Assembly (NCBI GenBank): GCA_958295765.1
Contig: CATQHB010000002.1
Span: forward strand, 3,020,363-3,084,362
Length of the DNA: 64,000 bases
Direction of reading: 5' to 3'
From: an uncultured Dehalococcoidia bacterium
Lineage (GTDB): Bacteria; Chloroflexota; Dehalococcoidia; Lucifugimonadales; UBA3495
Part shown: in pieces, positions 1-8,398 of the stretch
Numbering within the stretch: the first letter of the stretch is position 1
Layout: every line of letters starts with the position of its first letter
Notes under the pieces: generated by a model
What the model was told of the DNA's origin: nothing
Databases searched by the model: none
The model's input: only the letters and a program-made list of their open reading frames with translations
Made by a program: the position numbers and the translations under genes

Positions 1-1
1 G

Positions 2-784
2 TACGGGCCGACCATGGTGGCGGTGGATGGCACCTATGACGAGGTGAACCGCCTGTGCAGCGAGGTGGGCGACAACTACCCCTGGGCCTTTGTCAACATC
101 AATATGCGCCCCTACTACGCCGAGGGCAGCAAAACCCTGGGCTATGAGGTGGCGGAACAATTGGGCTGGCGCATCCCCGACCACGTAGTCATCCCCTCGG
201 CCTCCGGCGCGATGTTCACCAAAATCTGGAAGGGTTTTAACGAACTGGCCTGCCTGGGACTGCTGGAGGGGGTGCCGCCGCTGACCTTTGGCGCCGACCA
301 GAACACGGTGCACCATCCGGCCATTACCACCCGGATGCACATGACCCAGGCCGAGGGCTGCGCGCCCATCGTCAACGCCTGGGCCGCCGGCCAGAGCCAG
401 GTGCGCCCGGTGCGCCCGGACAGCATCGCCAAGTCCCTGGCAATCGGCAACCCGGCCGATGGCATCTATGCCCTGCGGGTCATCAAGGAGTCCGGCGGCA
501 GCGCCTACGCCGTGCCGGAGTCGGAGGTGGTGGCGGGCATCAAGCTGTTGGCGGAAACCGAGGGCATTTTTACCGAGACCGCCGGCGGCGTAACCGTGTC
601 CGGCCTGAAACACCTGGCGGAAAGCGGCGCCATCGGCCCCGACCAGCTTACCGTAGCCTACATCACCGGCAACGGCCTGAAGACCCAGGAGGCGGTGGAG
701 GACGTGGTGAATCCCCTGACGGTGAAGCCTACCATGAGTTCCTTTGAGGAAGCCCTGGAGGGCCGGGTGGGAATCAGGAGTTAG
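2..784 (+). CDS. thrC: Threonine synthase, C-terminal part (5' end outside window)
   Basis: PLP-dependent enzyme that converts O-phosphohomoserine to threonine in the cytoplasm. The frame is open from base 2, so the ATG at 14 is an internal methionine and the N-terminal part with the PLP lysine lies before the window. The visible ~260 residues match the large domain of the family: a VIPSASGAMFTKIWKGF segment, the GADQNTVHHP stretch, and a C-terminal ETAGGVTVSGLKHL motif followed by YITGNGLKT. It is followed by a NIL-domain gene and a MoaD-like gene, a grouping that points to sulfur amino acid metabolism as well as threonine synthesis. The family call is firm; exact substrate use is not. Confidence 0.9.
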   Translation, partial: YGPTMVAVDGTYDEVNRLCSEVGDNYPWAFVNINMRPYYAEGSKTLGYEVAEQLGWRIPDHVVIPSASGAMFTKIWKGFNELACLGLLEGVPPLTFGADQNTVHHPAITTRMHMTQAEGCAPIVNAWAAGQSQVRPVRPDSIAKSLAIGNPADGIYALRVIKESGGSAYAVPESEVVAGIKLLAETEGIFTETAGGVTVSGLKHLAESGAIGPDQLTVAYITGNGLKTQEAVEDVVNPLTVKPTMSSFEEALEGRVGIRS

Positions 785-872
785 GATTACGAATCGGGAG
801 TTAAGACCCCGAGCTGACCAATTCGTACCATAATCTCTAATCTCTGATTCGCAGTTGAGGGTAAAAGATAAG

Positions 873-1115
873 ATGGGCAGGCAGCGGGTAAAGTTCACCT
901 TTGAGGGGGAACTGGTCAAAGAGCCGATAATCTATATGCTGGGGCGGGACTTTCACCTGGTTACCAATATCCGCCGGGCCGACGTGGGCGAGTCCATCGG
1001 CTGGGTGGTGCTGGAACTGGACGGGGAGAAAGAGGAAATTGAACGGGGCCTGCAATGGGTCAGTTCCACCGGGGTGCGCGTTGACCCGGTAAGCGGGGAT
1101 GTAGTCCAAGGCTGA
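873..1115 (+). CDS. NIL-domain protein
   Basis: Small protein of about 80 residues that is essentially one NIL domain, the ferredoxin-fold domain also found at the C terminus of MetN and in proteins linked to methionine/homocysteine metabolism. The pattern KFTFEGELVKEPIIYMLG, then DFHLVTNIRRADVGES, GWVVLELDG and a final GVRVDP is typical. The frame could start at a TTG at 855, but the ATG at 873 has a GAGG 12 bases upstream and keeps the whole domain, so I use it. It lies between thrC and a MoaD/ThiS-like gene. It probably binds a sulfur amino acid or helps sulfur transfer (inference). Confidence 0.8.
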   Translation: MGRQRVKFTFEGELVKEPIIYMLGRDFHLVTNIRRADVGESIGWVVLELDGEKEEIERGLQWVSSTGVRVDPVSGDVVQG

Positions 1116-1121
1116 ACATAG

Positions 1122-1199
1122 AAATTAAGAATTAAAAATTAGGAATTAAGAATTACGAGAGTTCAATTCCTAAATTCTTAATTCCTAATTCGTAATTAT
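1122..1199. repeat. AT-rich inverted repeat
   Basis: An A/T-rich stretch with repeated AATTAAGAATTA and its complement TAATTCTTAATT, able to fold into a long hairpin between the NIL gene and the MoaD-like gene. A related stretch occurs at about 22866-22925. It ends just before the strong ribosome-binding site at 1202-1208. Confidence 0.6.
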
Positions 1200-1218
1200 T
1201 TAAGGAGGATTCCCTCAG

Positions 1219-1494
1219 ATGCCTGTCATGGTTCGGATTCCCACGCCCCTGCGCCGGATGACCAACGGCCAGGACAAGGTGGAAATGGAAGAGTCCACCC
1301 TGTCCGCGATGATTGAGAACCTGGAAGCGTCCTACCCCGGCTTCAAGGAACGGCTGATTGACGAGAACGGGGAACTGCGCTACTTCGTGAACATCTACCT
1401 CAACGGCGAGGATGTCCGCTTCCTCAGCGGCCTGGACACCGCCGCCGCCGCCGGCGACGAGATTAGCATAGTGCCGGCGGTAGCCGGGGGCTAG
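1219..1494 (+). CDS. MoaD/ThiS-family sulfur-carrier protein
   Basis: Ubiquitin-fold sulfur carrier of 91 residues ending in Gly-Gly, the C terminus that is adenylated and turned into a thiocarboxylate in MoaD, ThiS and CysO proteins. The start is well set: AAGGAGG at 1202-1208 is ten bases before the ATG. The YFVNIYLNGEDVRFLSGL and GDEISIVPAVAGG segments fit the family. No moaE or thiG lies nearby; its neighbours are the NIL protein and threonine synthase. It is therefore more likely a donor for cysteine/homocysteine synthesis than for molybdopterin (inference). Confidence 0.85.
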   Translation: MPVMVRIPTPLRRMTNGQDKVEMEESTLSAMIENLEASYPGFKERLIDENGELRYFVNIYLNGEDVRFLSGLDTAAAAGDEISIVPAVAGG

Positions 1495-1584
1495 GGGCCG
1501 GGGCCGCCGGGCCAGCGCAGCGTAAACCCGTCATCCCGGCTTTAACCCGTCATCCCGGTCATAAACCCTTCGTTCCGACTATAA

Positions 1585-1686
1585 AACCGTCGTTCCGGCG
1601 AAAGCCGGAATCCAGAACGCCCGGCAGCCGGATTGCTCTTTTCCGGTAGGATTTCCTGGATTCCGGCTTTCGCTGGAACGACGGTT
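1585..1686. mobile_element. MITE-like element, family C
   Basis: A 102-base element with ~30-base terminal inverted repeats: AACCGTCGTTCCGGCG on the left and its complement ending CGACGGTT on the right, around a short centre containing CTCTTTTCCGG. Further copies lie at 35492, 51852, 56948 and 63853. Partial arms precede it (1525-1580), and a conserved GGTTAAGACG.GATTGC tail follows it at about 1702. No transposase is encoded. Confidence 0.75.
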
Positions 1687-1737
1687 GTTTGGGTTGCCCT
1701 GGTTAAGACGTGATTGCAAAGTTGACACCAGGAACAA

Positions 1738-1803
1738 AATCCGCTCATGGTGAGCCGGTCGAACCATCTAATCCCCACCCTTCGACGAGCTCAGGGTGAG
1801 CGG
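1738..1803. repeat. Palindromic repeat, family A
   Basis: Inverted pair: CCGCTCATGGTGAGCCGGTC on the left and CTTCGACGAGCTCAGGGTGA plus GCGG on the right. This is the commonest interspersed repeat of the window. Together with the flanking repeats it fills the gap between the MoaD-like gene and fpg (1495-1891), where I see no coding potential. Confidence 0.7.
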
Positions 1804-1828
1804 GATGGAGTTGGTATAGCTTGGTGCG

Positions 1829-1856
1829 GTAGGGGCGGTTCGCGAACCGCCCCTAC
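1829..1856. repeat. 28-base perfect palindrome, family B core
   Basis: GTAGGGGCGGTTCG followed by its exact complement. It is flanked by TTGGTAT and ATACCAAG. It sits between convergent genes (MoaD-like + and fpg -), so it could also end transcription, although no T-run follows. Confidence 0.65.
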
Positions 1857-1891
1857 GCCGCTGAAAATACCAAGCCCCGAATTTAAAACCC

Positions 1892-2713
1892 TCAATTCTT
1901 AATCAACATTCCGGGTTGACAGTGGCGGCAGAAGTTGGTCATTCGTTGATTGGCGTTTAGTTGGGAGATGTTGCCGCCACAGCCGGGGCAAGGCTCTCCG
2001 CCCTTGCCGTGTACCTTGAGGAAGTCCCGAATCTTCACGTGGATTTGGTCGCCCATCCGCTCCCGGAGTACGGCAATAGCCGCTTCCACTACGGCGGGAC
2101 ATTGGCGGTGCAGCCGGGCCAATTCCTCCGCGTTCAGCGACCGGACTTTGCGGAAAGGAGAGATGCCGGCGGCGAACAGGATTTCGTCGGAGTAGGCGTT
2201 GCCGATGCCGGCAATAAAGTCCCCCCGGGTCAGCACCCCCTTGACTTCACCCCGGAACTTCCGCAGACGGGCTTTGAATTCCTCAAGGGATAACTCGGCC
2301 AGCACGTCAACCCCCTGCTTCTCCAGGCGGGCGATGCCCTCAAGCTGGTCAGCGTCCACGTAGTAAACCATCCCCATCTGACGGTCATCCAGGTAACGCA
2401 GTTCCCAGCCGTCATCCAATCCCAGGACCAAGGAAGTCCGCTTCCATACCCGAGCCGACGGTTGGCAACGTTGGATTGCGCCGGTCAGCATCGGGTTGAT
2501 TACCAGCCAGCGCCCACCGGACAACTCAATCAGCAGGAACTTCCCTTGCCGACTGAACCGTACCAGGGTTCTCCCCGGCAGGTCGGCGGCAAAATCCCCG
2601 GCCAGGGGCCTGAGCACGGTGGGACGCAGGACGCGGGCCGAGGCAATCAAGCGTCCCGGCACCCGCTCGTTCAGATAATCCTTGATTACTTCCAGGTCCG
2701 GCGCCTCCGGCAT
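1892..2713 (-). CDS. mutM: Formamidopyrimidine-DNA glycosylase (Fpg/MutM family)
   Basis: Base-excision repair enzyme that removes oxidised purines such as 8-oxoguanine and cuts the abasic site. The 273-residue protein starts MPEAPDLE, giving the catalytic Pro2 (N-terminal after Met removal) and Glu3. Lys58 falls in a QGKFLLIEL motif. It ends with the zinc finger, Cys at about 242, 245, 262 and 265 around NQRMTNFC. The start has AAGGAGG just upstream (2717-2723 on the minus strand). The gene stands alone between repeat clusters. The PEAPDLE variant means substrate preference may lean to Nei-type lesions, which sequence alone does not settle. Confidence 0.9.
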   Translation of the reverse strand: MPEAPDLEVIKDYLNERVPGRLIASARVLRPTVLRPLAGDFAADLPGRTLVRFSRQGKFLLIELSGGRWLVINPMLTGAIQRCQPSARVWKRTSLVLGLDDGWELRYLDDRQMGMVYYVDADQLEGIARLEKQGVDVLAELSLEEFKARLRKFRGEVKGVLTRGDFIAGIGNAYSDEILFAAGISPFRKVRSLNAEELARLHRQCPAVVEAAIAVLRERMGDQIHVKIRDFLKVHGKGGEPCPGCGGNISQLNANQRMTNFCRHCQPGMLIKN

Positions 2714-2858
2714 AACGCCTCCTTACCGGCCATTATTGCCAAGGGGCAAAATCTTTGTCAACGGCGGCTGAACCGGGGTATTTCCCACATTTGGCGGTAT
2801 TTCTAGTGTTGGCATTTCTGGTGTTGGTATTTCTTGCCAAGCCGGGATTCCTTGGCCG

Positions 2859-2966
2859 GTAGGGGCGGGTTTCTAACCCGCCCACGTTCCGGTGTCAGGT
2901 CTGCAACCGCTCATGGTGAGCCTGTCGAACCACCGATTTATCCTTCGACAAGCTCAGGATGAGCGG
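2859..2966. repeat. Family B hairpin followed by family A palindrome
   Basis: A GTAGGGGCGGGT..ACCCGCCC hairpin at 2859-2883 is followed by a family A pair at 2906-2966 (CCGCTCATGGTGAGC / GCTCAGGATGAGCGG). The 2714-3019 gap holds no gene. At 2774-2840 there are short direct repeats of the type GGTATTTCT.GTGTTGG. Confidence 0.7.
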
Positions 2967-3019
2967 AGTATTTGCCCCAGATATGATGAACCCGTAACCC
3001 TTGGCGGAAAGGCCGGCAA

Positions 3020-3556
3020 TCAGCCGGCGCCATCCACCTCAGCACCACCTAATCCCTCCTCCTTGAATAGCTGGGCTTTGCGGGCGTAGCTTTCGGCGGT
3101 GCGGCGAATCATTGCATGGTGGCGTTCATTGGTTGGCGCTTCCCGCGCCGCCGCCGGCACGCCTACGACGAAGGAGTTGGGGCCAAACTCCTGGCGTTCC
3201 AGGACTACCGCGCCGCTGGCAATGATGGAGTGCTCGCCAAGAATCACACCGTCGTTGATGGTGGCGCCGTTGCCAATCAGGCAGTGGGTTTTGATGTGCT
3301 TGGCGTGGCTGATGACGCCGTGTCCCAGGGTAACGTAATCCTCATAAATGGCGTCGCTGTCGGCGTGGAGTACGCAATTGTCCTGAATATCCACGTATTC
3401 GCCGAGGGTAATCTTGATGGTGTCGGCGCGGATGACCGAGCCGGGCCACACGCTGGAATAGGCGCCGATTTCCACGTCGCCCACCACGTAGGCGGCCTCG
3501 CTGACCCAGGCGGTGGGGTGTACCTTGGGGGTTTTGCCCTGATAGCTGCGGATCAC
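3020..3556 (-). CDS. Gamma-carbonic-anhydrase-like hexapeptide-repeat protein
   Basis: Left-handed beta-helix protein of 178 residues in the gamma-carbonic anhydrase/PaaY-YrdA group, probably a trimer with metal sites between subunits. The three histidines expected for the metal site are present in VLHAD, TLGHGV and ISHAK. The start is GTG at 3556, preceded on the minus strand by AAGGAGAG at six bases. The last ~12 residues are Gly/Ala-rich and not part of the helix. Carbonic anhydrase activity is plausible, but many members have other or unknown substrates. It lies 33 bases downstream of tgt on the same strand, so the two may be co-transcribed. Confidence 0.85.
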   Translation of the reverse strand: MIRSYQGKTPKVHPTAWVSEAAYVVGDVEIGAYSSVWPGSVIRADTIKITLGEYVDIQDNCVLHADSDAIYEDYVTLGHGVISHAKHIKTHCLIGNGATINDGVILGEHSIIASGAVVLERQEFGPNSFVVGVPAAAREAPTNERHHAMIRRTAESYARKAQLFKEEGLGGAEVDGAG

Positions 3557-3589
3557 ACTTCTCTCCTTATCAAACCCTTGTCAAAAAAA

Positions 3590-4795
3590 TCACCCGCCCC
3601 GGGCGGCCAGCCACCGCTCCTTTTGCTGCTGCCGGGTCGCCTCGTTGGTGGGGCGGTAGTCATTGTGAAAATCCCGGCGGAATTGGGAGAAACGGTTTTC
3701 CAGGATGGCCTGCCGGATGCTGTCCATCAGTCGCAGGACAAAGCGCAGGTTGTGGAGGCTGGCTAGGCGCAGGCCCAGGATCTCCCGCGCCCGGAACAGG
3801 TGCCACAGGTAGGCCGCCGTAAAGTTGCGGCAGGCGTAGCAGTCGCAATCCTCCTCCAGGGGCGCGTCCAGATCGGCAAAGCGGCGGTTGCTGATGTTGA
3901 CCCGTCCGTAGCGGGTGAACAGGGCCCCGTTGCGCGCCACCCTTGTTGGCAGCACGCAGTCAAACATATCCACACCCTGGGCCACGCCCTCCACCAAATC
4001 CTCCGGCGAACCCACCCCCATCAGGTAGCGGGGCTGGTCGGCGGGCAGCAACTCCGTTACCTGCTCGGTGATTTCATACATCCGGGCCTTGGACTCGCCC
4101 ACCGCCAGCCCGCCAATGGCGTAGCCGGCAAAGGGCAGACCGGCGATGTATTGGGCCGACTCGCGCCGCAGGTCGGGGAAGGTTCCGCCCTGGACGATGC
4201 CAAAGAGAGCTTGACCGGCGGCGGTGTCGGCGTAGGCCGGGGCCGGGGTAAGGTAATGGGCGTCATAGCAGGCCCGCGCCCAGCGGTGGGTGCGCTCCAT
4301 AGCCTGGCGCACCTCGGCCCGGTCGGCGCCGTAGGCAATGCACTGGTCGAGGCACATAATAATGTCGGCGCCCAGCCCCTGCTGATTAGCAATCGCCAGT
4401 TCCGGCGTAAAGCGGTGTTCGCTGCCGTCAATGTGGGAACGAAAGAGGATGTGGTCGTCATCCACCCGCCGGAAGGCGCCCATACTGAACGCCTGAAAGC
4501 CGCCGCTGTCGGTAAGGATAGGCCGGGGCCAGCCCATAAAGCGGTGCAGCCGGCCCAGGCGGTGAACGGCGTCCACGCCGGGCCGCAGGTACAGGTGATA
4601 GGCGTTGCCCAGGACAATCTGCGCGCCCAGCCCCATAACCTCGTCGGGGGTCAGGGTTTTAACGGTGGCCTGAGTCGCCACCGGCATAAACACCGGCGTA
4701 GTAACGGAACCGTGGGGCGTGGTGAACCGCCCGGCCCGGGCGGAGGAGCCGGCGTCCTGGTGGTGCAATTGAAAGGTGAAAGGCGGGTTGGGCAT
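3590..4795 (-). CDS. tgt: tRNA-guanine transglycosylase
   Basis: Exchanges guanine-34 for a 7-deazaguanine in tRNAs with GUN anticodons, in queuosine synthesis. At 401 residues it is near the usual length. Asp96 begins the DSGGFQ motif (96-101). FDCVLPTRVARNG carries the second catalytic aspartate. The zinc site CDCYAC...H lies near the C terminus. The N terminus FTFQLHHQDAGSSARAG is normal for the family. No queA or queuosine precursor genes lie nearby. Short separation from the downstream hexapeptide gene suggests one transcript. Confidence 0.95.
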   Translation of the reverse strand: MPNPPFTFQLHHQDAGSSARAGRFTTPHGSVTTPVFMPVATQATVKTLTPDEVMGLGAQIVLGNAYHLYLRPGVDAVHRLGRLHRFMGWPRPILTDSGGFQAFSMGAFRRVDDDHILFRSHIDGSEHRFTPELAIANQQGLGADIIMCLDQCIAYGADRAEVRQAMERTHRWARACYDAHYLTPAPAYADTAAGQALFGIVQGGTFPDLRRESAQYIAGLPFAGYAIGGLAVGESKARMYEITEQVTELLPADQPRYLMGVGSPEDLVEGVAQGVDMFDCVLPTRVARNGALFTRYGRVNISNRRFADLDAPLEEDCDCYACRNFTAAYLWHLFRAREILGLRLASLHNLRFVLRLMDSIRQAILENRFSQFRRDFHNDYRPTNEATRQQQKERWLAARGG

Positions 4796-4855
4796 AGCTC
4801 CAAGTTTGCCAGGAATATGGGCCGGGCGCGGCGCGGTTTAATACGGGGTGCTATA

Positions 4856-5365
4856 TTATCTGCTCCCAAACAGTCTTGACCATAACGCGCGCCATAGTTG
4901 CCGGTTGGTATCGCTGGTGATTTTGACCGAGCCGGTTCTCCCTTCGTACACCATGGTGAAGTGGCGCAGGAAGTCCCGGCCGATTAAAACTTGGTGCGGT
5001 TGCTGGCCGGCGTTCAGATGAACTCCCGCCACCGGGCCGGTAAATCCAATGTCCAATTGGGGGACATAGAGTTGTGCCCAATACACATCAACCGTCAGTA
5101 CGCCGCCAACGCCTCCGATAGTTTCTGCATTGACAACCGGCAAACCCAATCTCCGGGCTAATTCTGAGTCAATACAGCTATTGCTCGCGCCGGTGTCAAC
5201 CAGCGCCGGCAGACGCTCTGCGGGTAATTCAGGCTCAGGGGCCGACCCCTCCCAGTATCCGGTATCGAAACCGACATAGACGGGCAACGTCGGGCCGAGT
5301 CCAGCAAGTAGCTCGACGCCATCGTACCCATCAGAATTCTGGAATCCGCACTCAGTCGTTGGCAT
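4856..5365 (-). CDS. Retropepsin-like aspartic protease
   Basis: About 169 residues with a single aspartic-protease half: the ALVDTGASNSCID motif puts the catalytic Asp at residue 57, and IGRDFL closes the fold. Such one-domain proteases act as dimers. The gene overlaps the end of the upstream DUF5678-like gene by 14 bases, so the pair is translated together. I see no signal peptide. This gene pair recurs in bacteria with many short accessory modules, but its role is not established. The natural substrate is unknown. Confidence 0.8.
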   Translation of the reverse strand: MPTTECGFQNSDGYDGVELLAGLGPTLPVYVGFDTGYWEGSAPEPELPAERLPALVDTGASNSCIDSELARRLGLPVVNAETIGGVGGVLTVDVYWAQLYVPQLDIGFTGPVAGVHLNAGQQPHQVLIGRDFLRHFTMVYEGRTGSVKITSDTNRQLWRALWSRLFGSR

Positions 5366-5600
5366 TTATATAGCGAAACTGGACCGAAGCCGGCAGGGTC
5401 AAGGGTGGTGCGCCCACTTTCCTGATTAGATACGGGCCGCGTCCAAACCGCCGAACCGCCGCCCTACCCGCATCTTCAAAGGAATTGTAGGTGCCGACCA
5501 TTTCCTCCTGATGGATTAACACCCATTCGCCATTGTGATTCTTTTCCAGTTCAGCGCGCATAGACTCGTAACGGGCGATTTCCCTTTCCAAAACCCCCAT
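5352..5600 (-). CDS. DUF5678-like small protein
   Basis: About 82 residues with the pattern NHNGEWVLIHQEEMVGTY, SFEDAGRAAVRRFGRGPYLIR, which resembles DUF5678 proteins. The frame reaches back to 5624, but AAGGAGGG at 5606-5613 lies six bases before the ATG at 5600, which decides the start. Its 3' end overlaps the retropepsin gene by 14 bases. Function is unknown; it may be a partner or a substrate of the protease. Confidence 0.7.
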   Translation of the reverse strand: MGVLEREIARYESMRAELEKNHNGEWVLIHQEEMVGTYNSFEDAGRAAVRRFGRGPYLIRKVGAPPLTLPASVQFRYINAND

Positions 5601-5742
5601 TGCAACCCTCCTTTTCGTCCCCATTGCTGGACGCGCTTCAATGATTTCACTTTAATCTTACCATAAATCATTGCTCCGGTTACCGACAATATATACCCAC
5701 GTCAAAGGGAAAGGCCAACCTTATGCAACCGGTGAGACAGCA

Positions 5743-6834
5743 TTACGGTCTGGCCTCATCCGTAGCCCCCCGCCCCCGCCACACCGCCCTTGCCAGCAGG
5801 CCGGCGATTATCAGGCACATTGTTCCGGCTACGCCCAGCAGGATGTAGGCGGCTACTTGGCTGAGGGACTCCAGGCCGGGCAAGGTCTCTGCCACCTGCT
5901 CCAGGGCCACCGCCAGGCAGCCACTGAGGACGGTTATGCCGTAGAGGATGCGGATGCGGCCGGCGTCCACGAACCGGGTGGCCGTCGCGCCGATTTGGGA
6001 ACCGGCGGAGGCCGCCGCCAGGATAATCAGGGCCATCAGCGGGTCAACCTGGTTGCCCAGGGCGTAGAACAGGGTGCCTACCGAGCCGGTGATGATGACC
6101 TGGAACAGGTCGGTGCCAATGGCTACCGTGGTGGGGATGCCCAGCACAAAGACCAGCACCGGCATCAGGATAAAGCCGCCGCCGGCGCCCAGCAGTCCGG
6201 CGAAAAAGCCGATGCCAAAGCCCACCAGCAGGGGAATGAAAACGGAGATGCGGTCGATGCCAGACACTTTCAGCCGGACGTAGGTGGACACGGCGGGCCG
6301 CCCCGGCAGTAGCTTTAACGAGTGGGGCGGAATTCGCAGGGATTGCACCCGCCGGGCCAGCCGGGCCGTAGATACCGCCCCCTCCGGCCCGTCAGTCCCG
6401 TCCGGCCCGGCCATCCCGTCAGAACGGCGCCGGGTCTTGAAGTAATCGTAAATCAGGAAGGAACCCAGCAGCAGCAGCACCACTACATAGACGTAGCGGA
6501 TGACCGGCCCGGCCAATCCGGCGGCCTCCAGGACGCTGTTCAACCGTTCCGCCAGGAAAACCGCCGGTATGGTGCCGCAAACCATCAGCAGGCCCAGCTT
6601 GAAATCCACGTTGCCCAGCCCCCGGTGCTTGAGCATATTGATGATAGAGGAACCCATAATCAGAGTCAGGCCGGTGCCGACGGCAAAGATGGGCGGCACG
6701 CCGAACACCAGCAGGCCGCCGGTAATCAGAAAGCCGCCGCCCACGCCAAAGAAGCCGCCCAGGGTGCCTACAATCAGGCCCAGCAGCACCAGCAGGACGG
6801 GATTTACCACCACGTCGGCGTTGGGGAAAAGCAT
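5743..6834 (-). CDS. TauE/SafE-family membrane transporter
   Basis: Integral membrane protein of 363 residues related to sulfite/sulfoacetate exporters (formerly DUF81). Both halves carry the glycine-rich signature: GGFFGVGGGFLITGGLLVFG near the N terminus and AGLLGAGGGFILMPVLVFVL in the middle. There are about eight membrane spans and a charged cytoplasmic loop (RRRSDGMAGPDGTDGPEG) between the halves. An eight-base gap separates it from an upstream 75-residue membrane protein, so they probably form an operon. The transported ion cannot be told; sulfite or another organosulfur anion is likely. Confidence 0.85.
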   Translation of the reverse strand: MLFPNADVVVNPVLLVLLGLIVGTLGGFFGVGGGFLITGGLLVFGVPPIFAVGTGLTLIMGSSIINMLKHRGLGNVDFKLGLLMVCGTIPAVFLAERLNSVLEAAGLAGPVIRYVYVVVLLLLGSFLIYDYFKTRRRSDGMAGPDGTDGPEGAVSTARLARRVQSLRIPPHSLKLLPGRPAVSTYVRLKVSGIDRISVFIPLLVGFGIGFFAGLLGAGGGFILMPVLVFVLGIPTTVAIGTDLFQVIITGSVGTLFYALGNQVDPLMALIILAAASAGSQIGATATRFVDAGRIRILYGITVLSGCLAVALEQVAETLPGLESLSQVAAYILLGVAGTMCLIIAGLLARAVWRGRGATDEARP

Positions 6835-6842
6835 ATAGCGGC

Positions 6843-7070
6843 CTAATGACCTCCGGCGCCCTGGCCCGGCCTATTGCCGGGGGCATCCCCGTTCCTGCGC
6901 CGGCCGCCGGAAAAGGCCAGCCGCAAGCCGCGCAGGAGTAGCTCCCAGAAGGCATACAGGCCCAGCCCGGCAACGGCGATAACCGCCATCACCAGCAAGG
7001 CCCAAAGCAGGGGAGATTCGGCGCTGAAGGTTTTGAGGAAGTGAACCAGTGATTCGTACATCGAGGGCAT
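6843..7070 (-). CDS. Small single-span membrane protein
   Basis: 75 residues with one hydrophobic segment (LLWALLVMAVIAVAGLGLYA, about residues 21-40), then an amphipathic stretch and a basic Gly-rich tail (GGRRRNGDAPGNRPGQ). It ends eight bases before the TauE/SafE gene and is probably co-expressed with it. I recognise no family. A role as an accessory subunit of the transporter is inference from position only. Confidence 0.6.
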   Translation of the reverse strand: MPSMYESLVHFLKTFSAESPLLWALLVMAVIAVAGLGLYAFWELLLRGLRLAFSGGRRRNGDAPGNRPGQGAGGH

Positions 7071-7156
7071 TATACCCTATCGGGGGCCTTTTCACCTAAA
7101 GACGCGGCGGACAGGGAGTTTTGCCGGGGCCGGTGCAAAGTCAATCCATTTAACAA

Positions 7157-7380
7157 GATCCGCTCATCCTGAGCCTGTCGAAGGACGAACCGCCGGATAG
7201 GAGAGGGTGGTTCGACAAGCTCACCATGAGCGGATCCTGTTCTGGTGAGCGGATTTTGTTCCTGTCATGATCCGCTCATCCTGAGCCTGTCGAAGGACGA
7301 ACCGCCGGATAGGGTAGGGTGGTTCGACAAGCTCACCATGAGCGGATCCTGTTCTGGTGAGCGGATTTTGTTCTTGGTAT
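7157..7380. repeat. Tandem duplication of a family A repeat unit (2 x 112 bases)
   Basis: Two almost identical 112-base units start at 7157 and 7269. Each holds GATCCGCTCATCCTGAGCC, then GGTTCGACAAGCTCACCATG and a GCGGATTTTGTTC end. They differ at a few bases (GGAGA versus GGGTA). They fill the 7071-7421 gap, which has no gene. Confidence 0.8.
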
Positions 7381-7421
7381 TGACTTGGCGCCGGCCCCGG
7401 GGTGAGAAAAGTCCTGATGCG

Positions 7422-8339
7422 CTACACCGGGCGGTTGGCCGGGGCGCCGGCGATTACCATGGCGCCGAACTGGGCGTCAATGCCCCGGGGCCACTCCCGG
7501 CCCTGCGGGTCGCTGATGTGAATGACCAGGGACGGCCCCAGTTCCTTAATCTCCATTCGGATCGTGTCCCCGTCCTGCACCGGGCCAATCTGCTGGTGGT
7601 TGACCCCGGTGGCAATCACGTCCCCCGGCTCCAGGGTGGTAACCTTGGAGAACTCGGAAATCAACTCCCGGATGGGGTGGGCCATGTCGCTGGTGGGGAA
7701 GTCGTGGCGCGGGTCATCATTATTCCACAGCCGCACCTGCAACTCCTGCGGGTCGGCAATCTCATCGGCGGTTACCAGGGCCGGGCCCATCGGCGCAAAG
7801 GTGTCCCAGCACTTGCCCAGGAAGAAGCTGTTGCCGAGGGCGCCCTGCAAGCCCCGGGCCGACATATCCAGGAAGTTGGTGTAGCCAAATACATAGTCCA
7901 GGGCGTCCTCCTGGCTGACGTTGGTGGCCGTTTTGCCGATGACAAAGGCCAGTTCCGGCTCGTGGTGGAAGATGGACGCCGGGGCCGGGGGCAGCACGCA
8001 GGTATCGCCGTTGCCGACAATGGCGGTGGGCGACTTGAGAAAAGCGTCCAGAATAGCCGGCTGGCGCTGGCCGAACTCCAGGTAGTTGACGGCGGCGCAA
8101 ATCAGCTTGGTCGGCTTGGGCACCGGGGCGCGCAGCCGGACGCTGTCCAGGGCCACCCCGTCCTGCCCGGCAACGGCGGCCTCAATTTTGGGCCGCATAG
8201 CGTCCCAATTGGTGATGACCTCATCCATCAAATCCATTGGACGGCGAAAGCTCAGCCCGGCCACCGCCGCCATAGCGTCCACCACCCGGTCGCCCTGGAC
8301 TACGCCCAGTTGATAATCGTTGTAAAGGACCAGTTTCAT
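7422..8339 (-). CDS. Fumarylacetoacetate hydrolase family protein
   Basis: 305 residues, the size of FAH-family C-C bond hydrolases, decarboxylases and isomerases that act on 2-oxo acids. The metal ligands are visible: Glu127 and Glu129 in HHEPELAFVIG and Asp158 in FLDMS. The conserved GDVIATGV and GDTIRMEI segments are also present. The ATG at 8339 has AAGGAGA upstream on the minus strand. Likely substrates are ring-cleavage products or acylpyruvates, but the family is too broad to name one. It stands alone between repeats and the hicBA region. Confidence 0.85.
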   Translation of the reverse strand: MKLVLYNDYQLGVVQGDRVVDAMAAVAGLSFRRPMDLMDEVITNWDAMRPKIEAAVAGQDGVALDSVRLRAPVPKPTKLICAAVNYLEFGQRQPAILDAFLKSPTAIVGNGDTCVLPPAPASIFHHEPELAFVIGKTATNVSQEDALDYVFGYTNFLDMSARGLQGALGNSFFLGKCWDTFAPMGPALVTADEIADPQELQVRLWNNDDPRHDFPTSDMAHPIRELISEFSKVTTLEPGDVIATGVNHQQIGPVQDGDTIRMEIKELGPSLVIHISDPQGREWPRGIDAQFGAMVIAGAPANRPV

Positions 8340-8398
8340 AATGGTTGCGTCTCCTTTTCGGATTGGGGGTTATAAATCTCCGGTAAGGGTGTGCCAAA

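Noticed and set aside
7245..8375. 376-residue plus-strand frame opposite the FAH-family gene
   Set aside because: Starts inside repeat DNA and runs antisense to a gene with clear catalytic residues.
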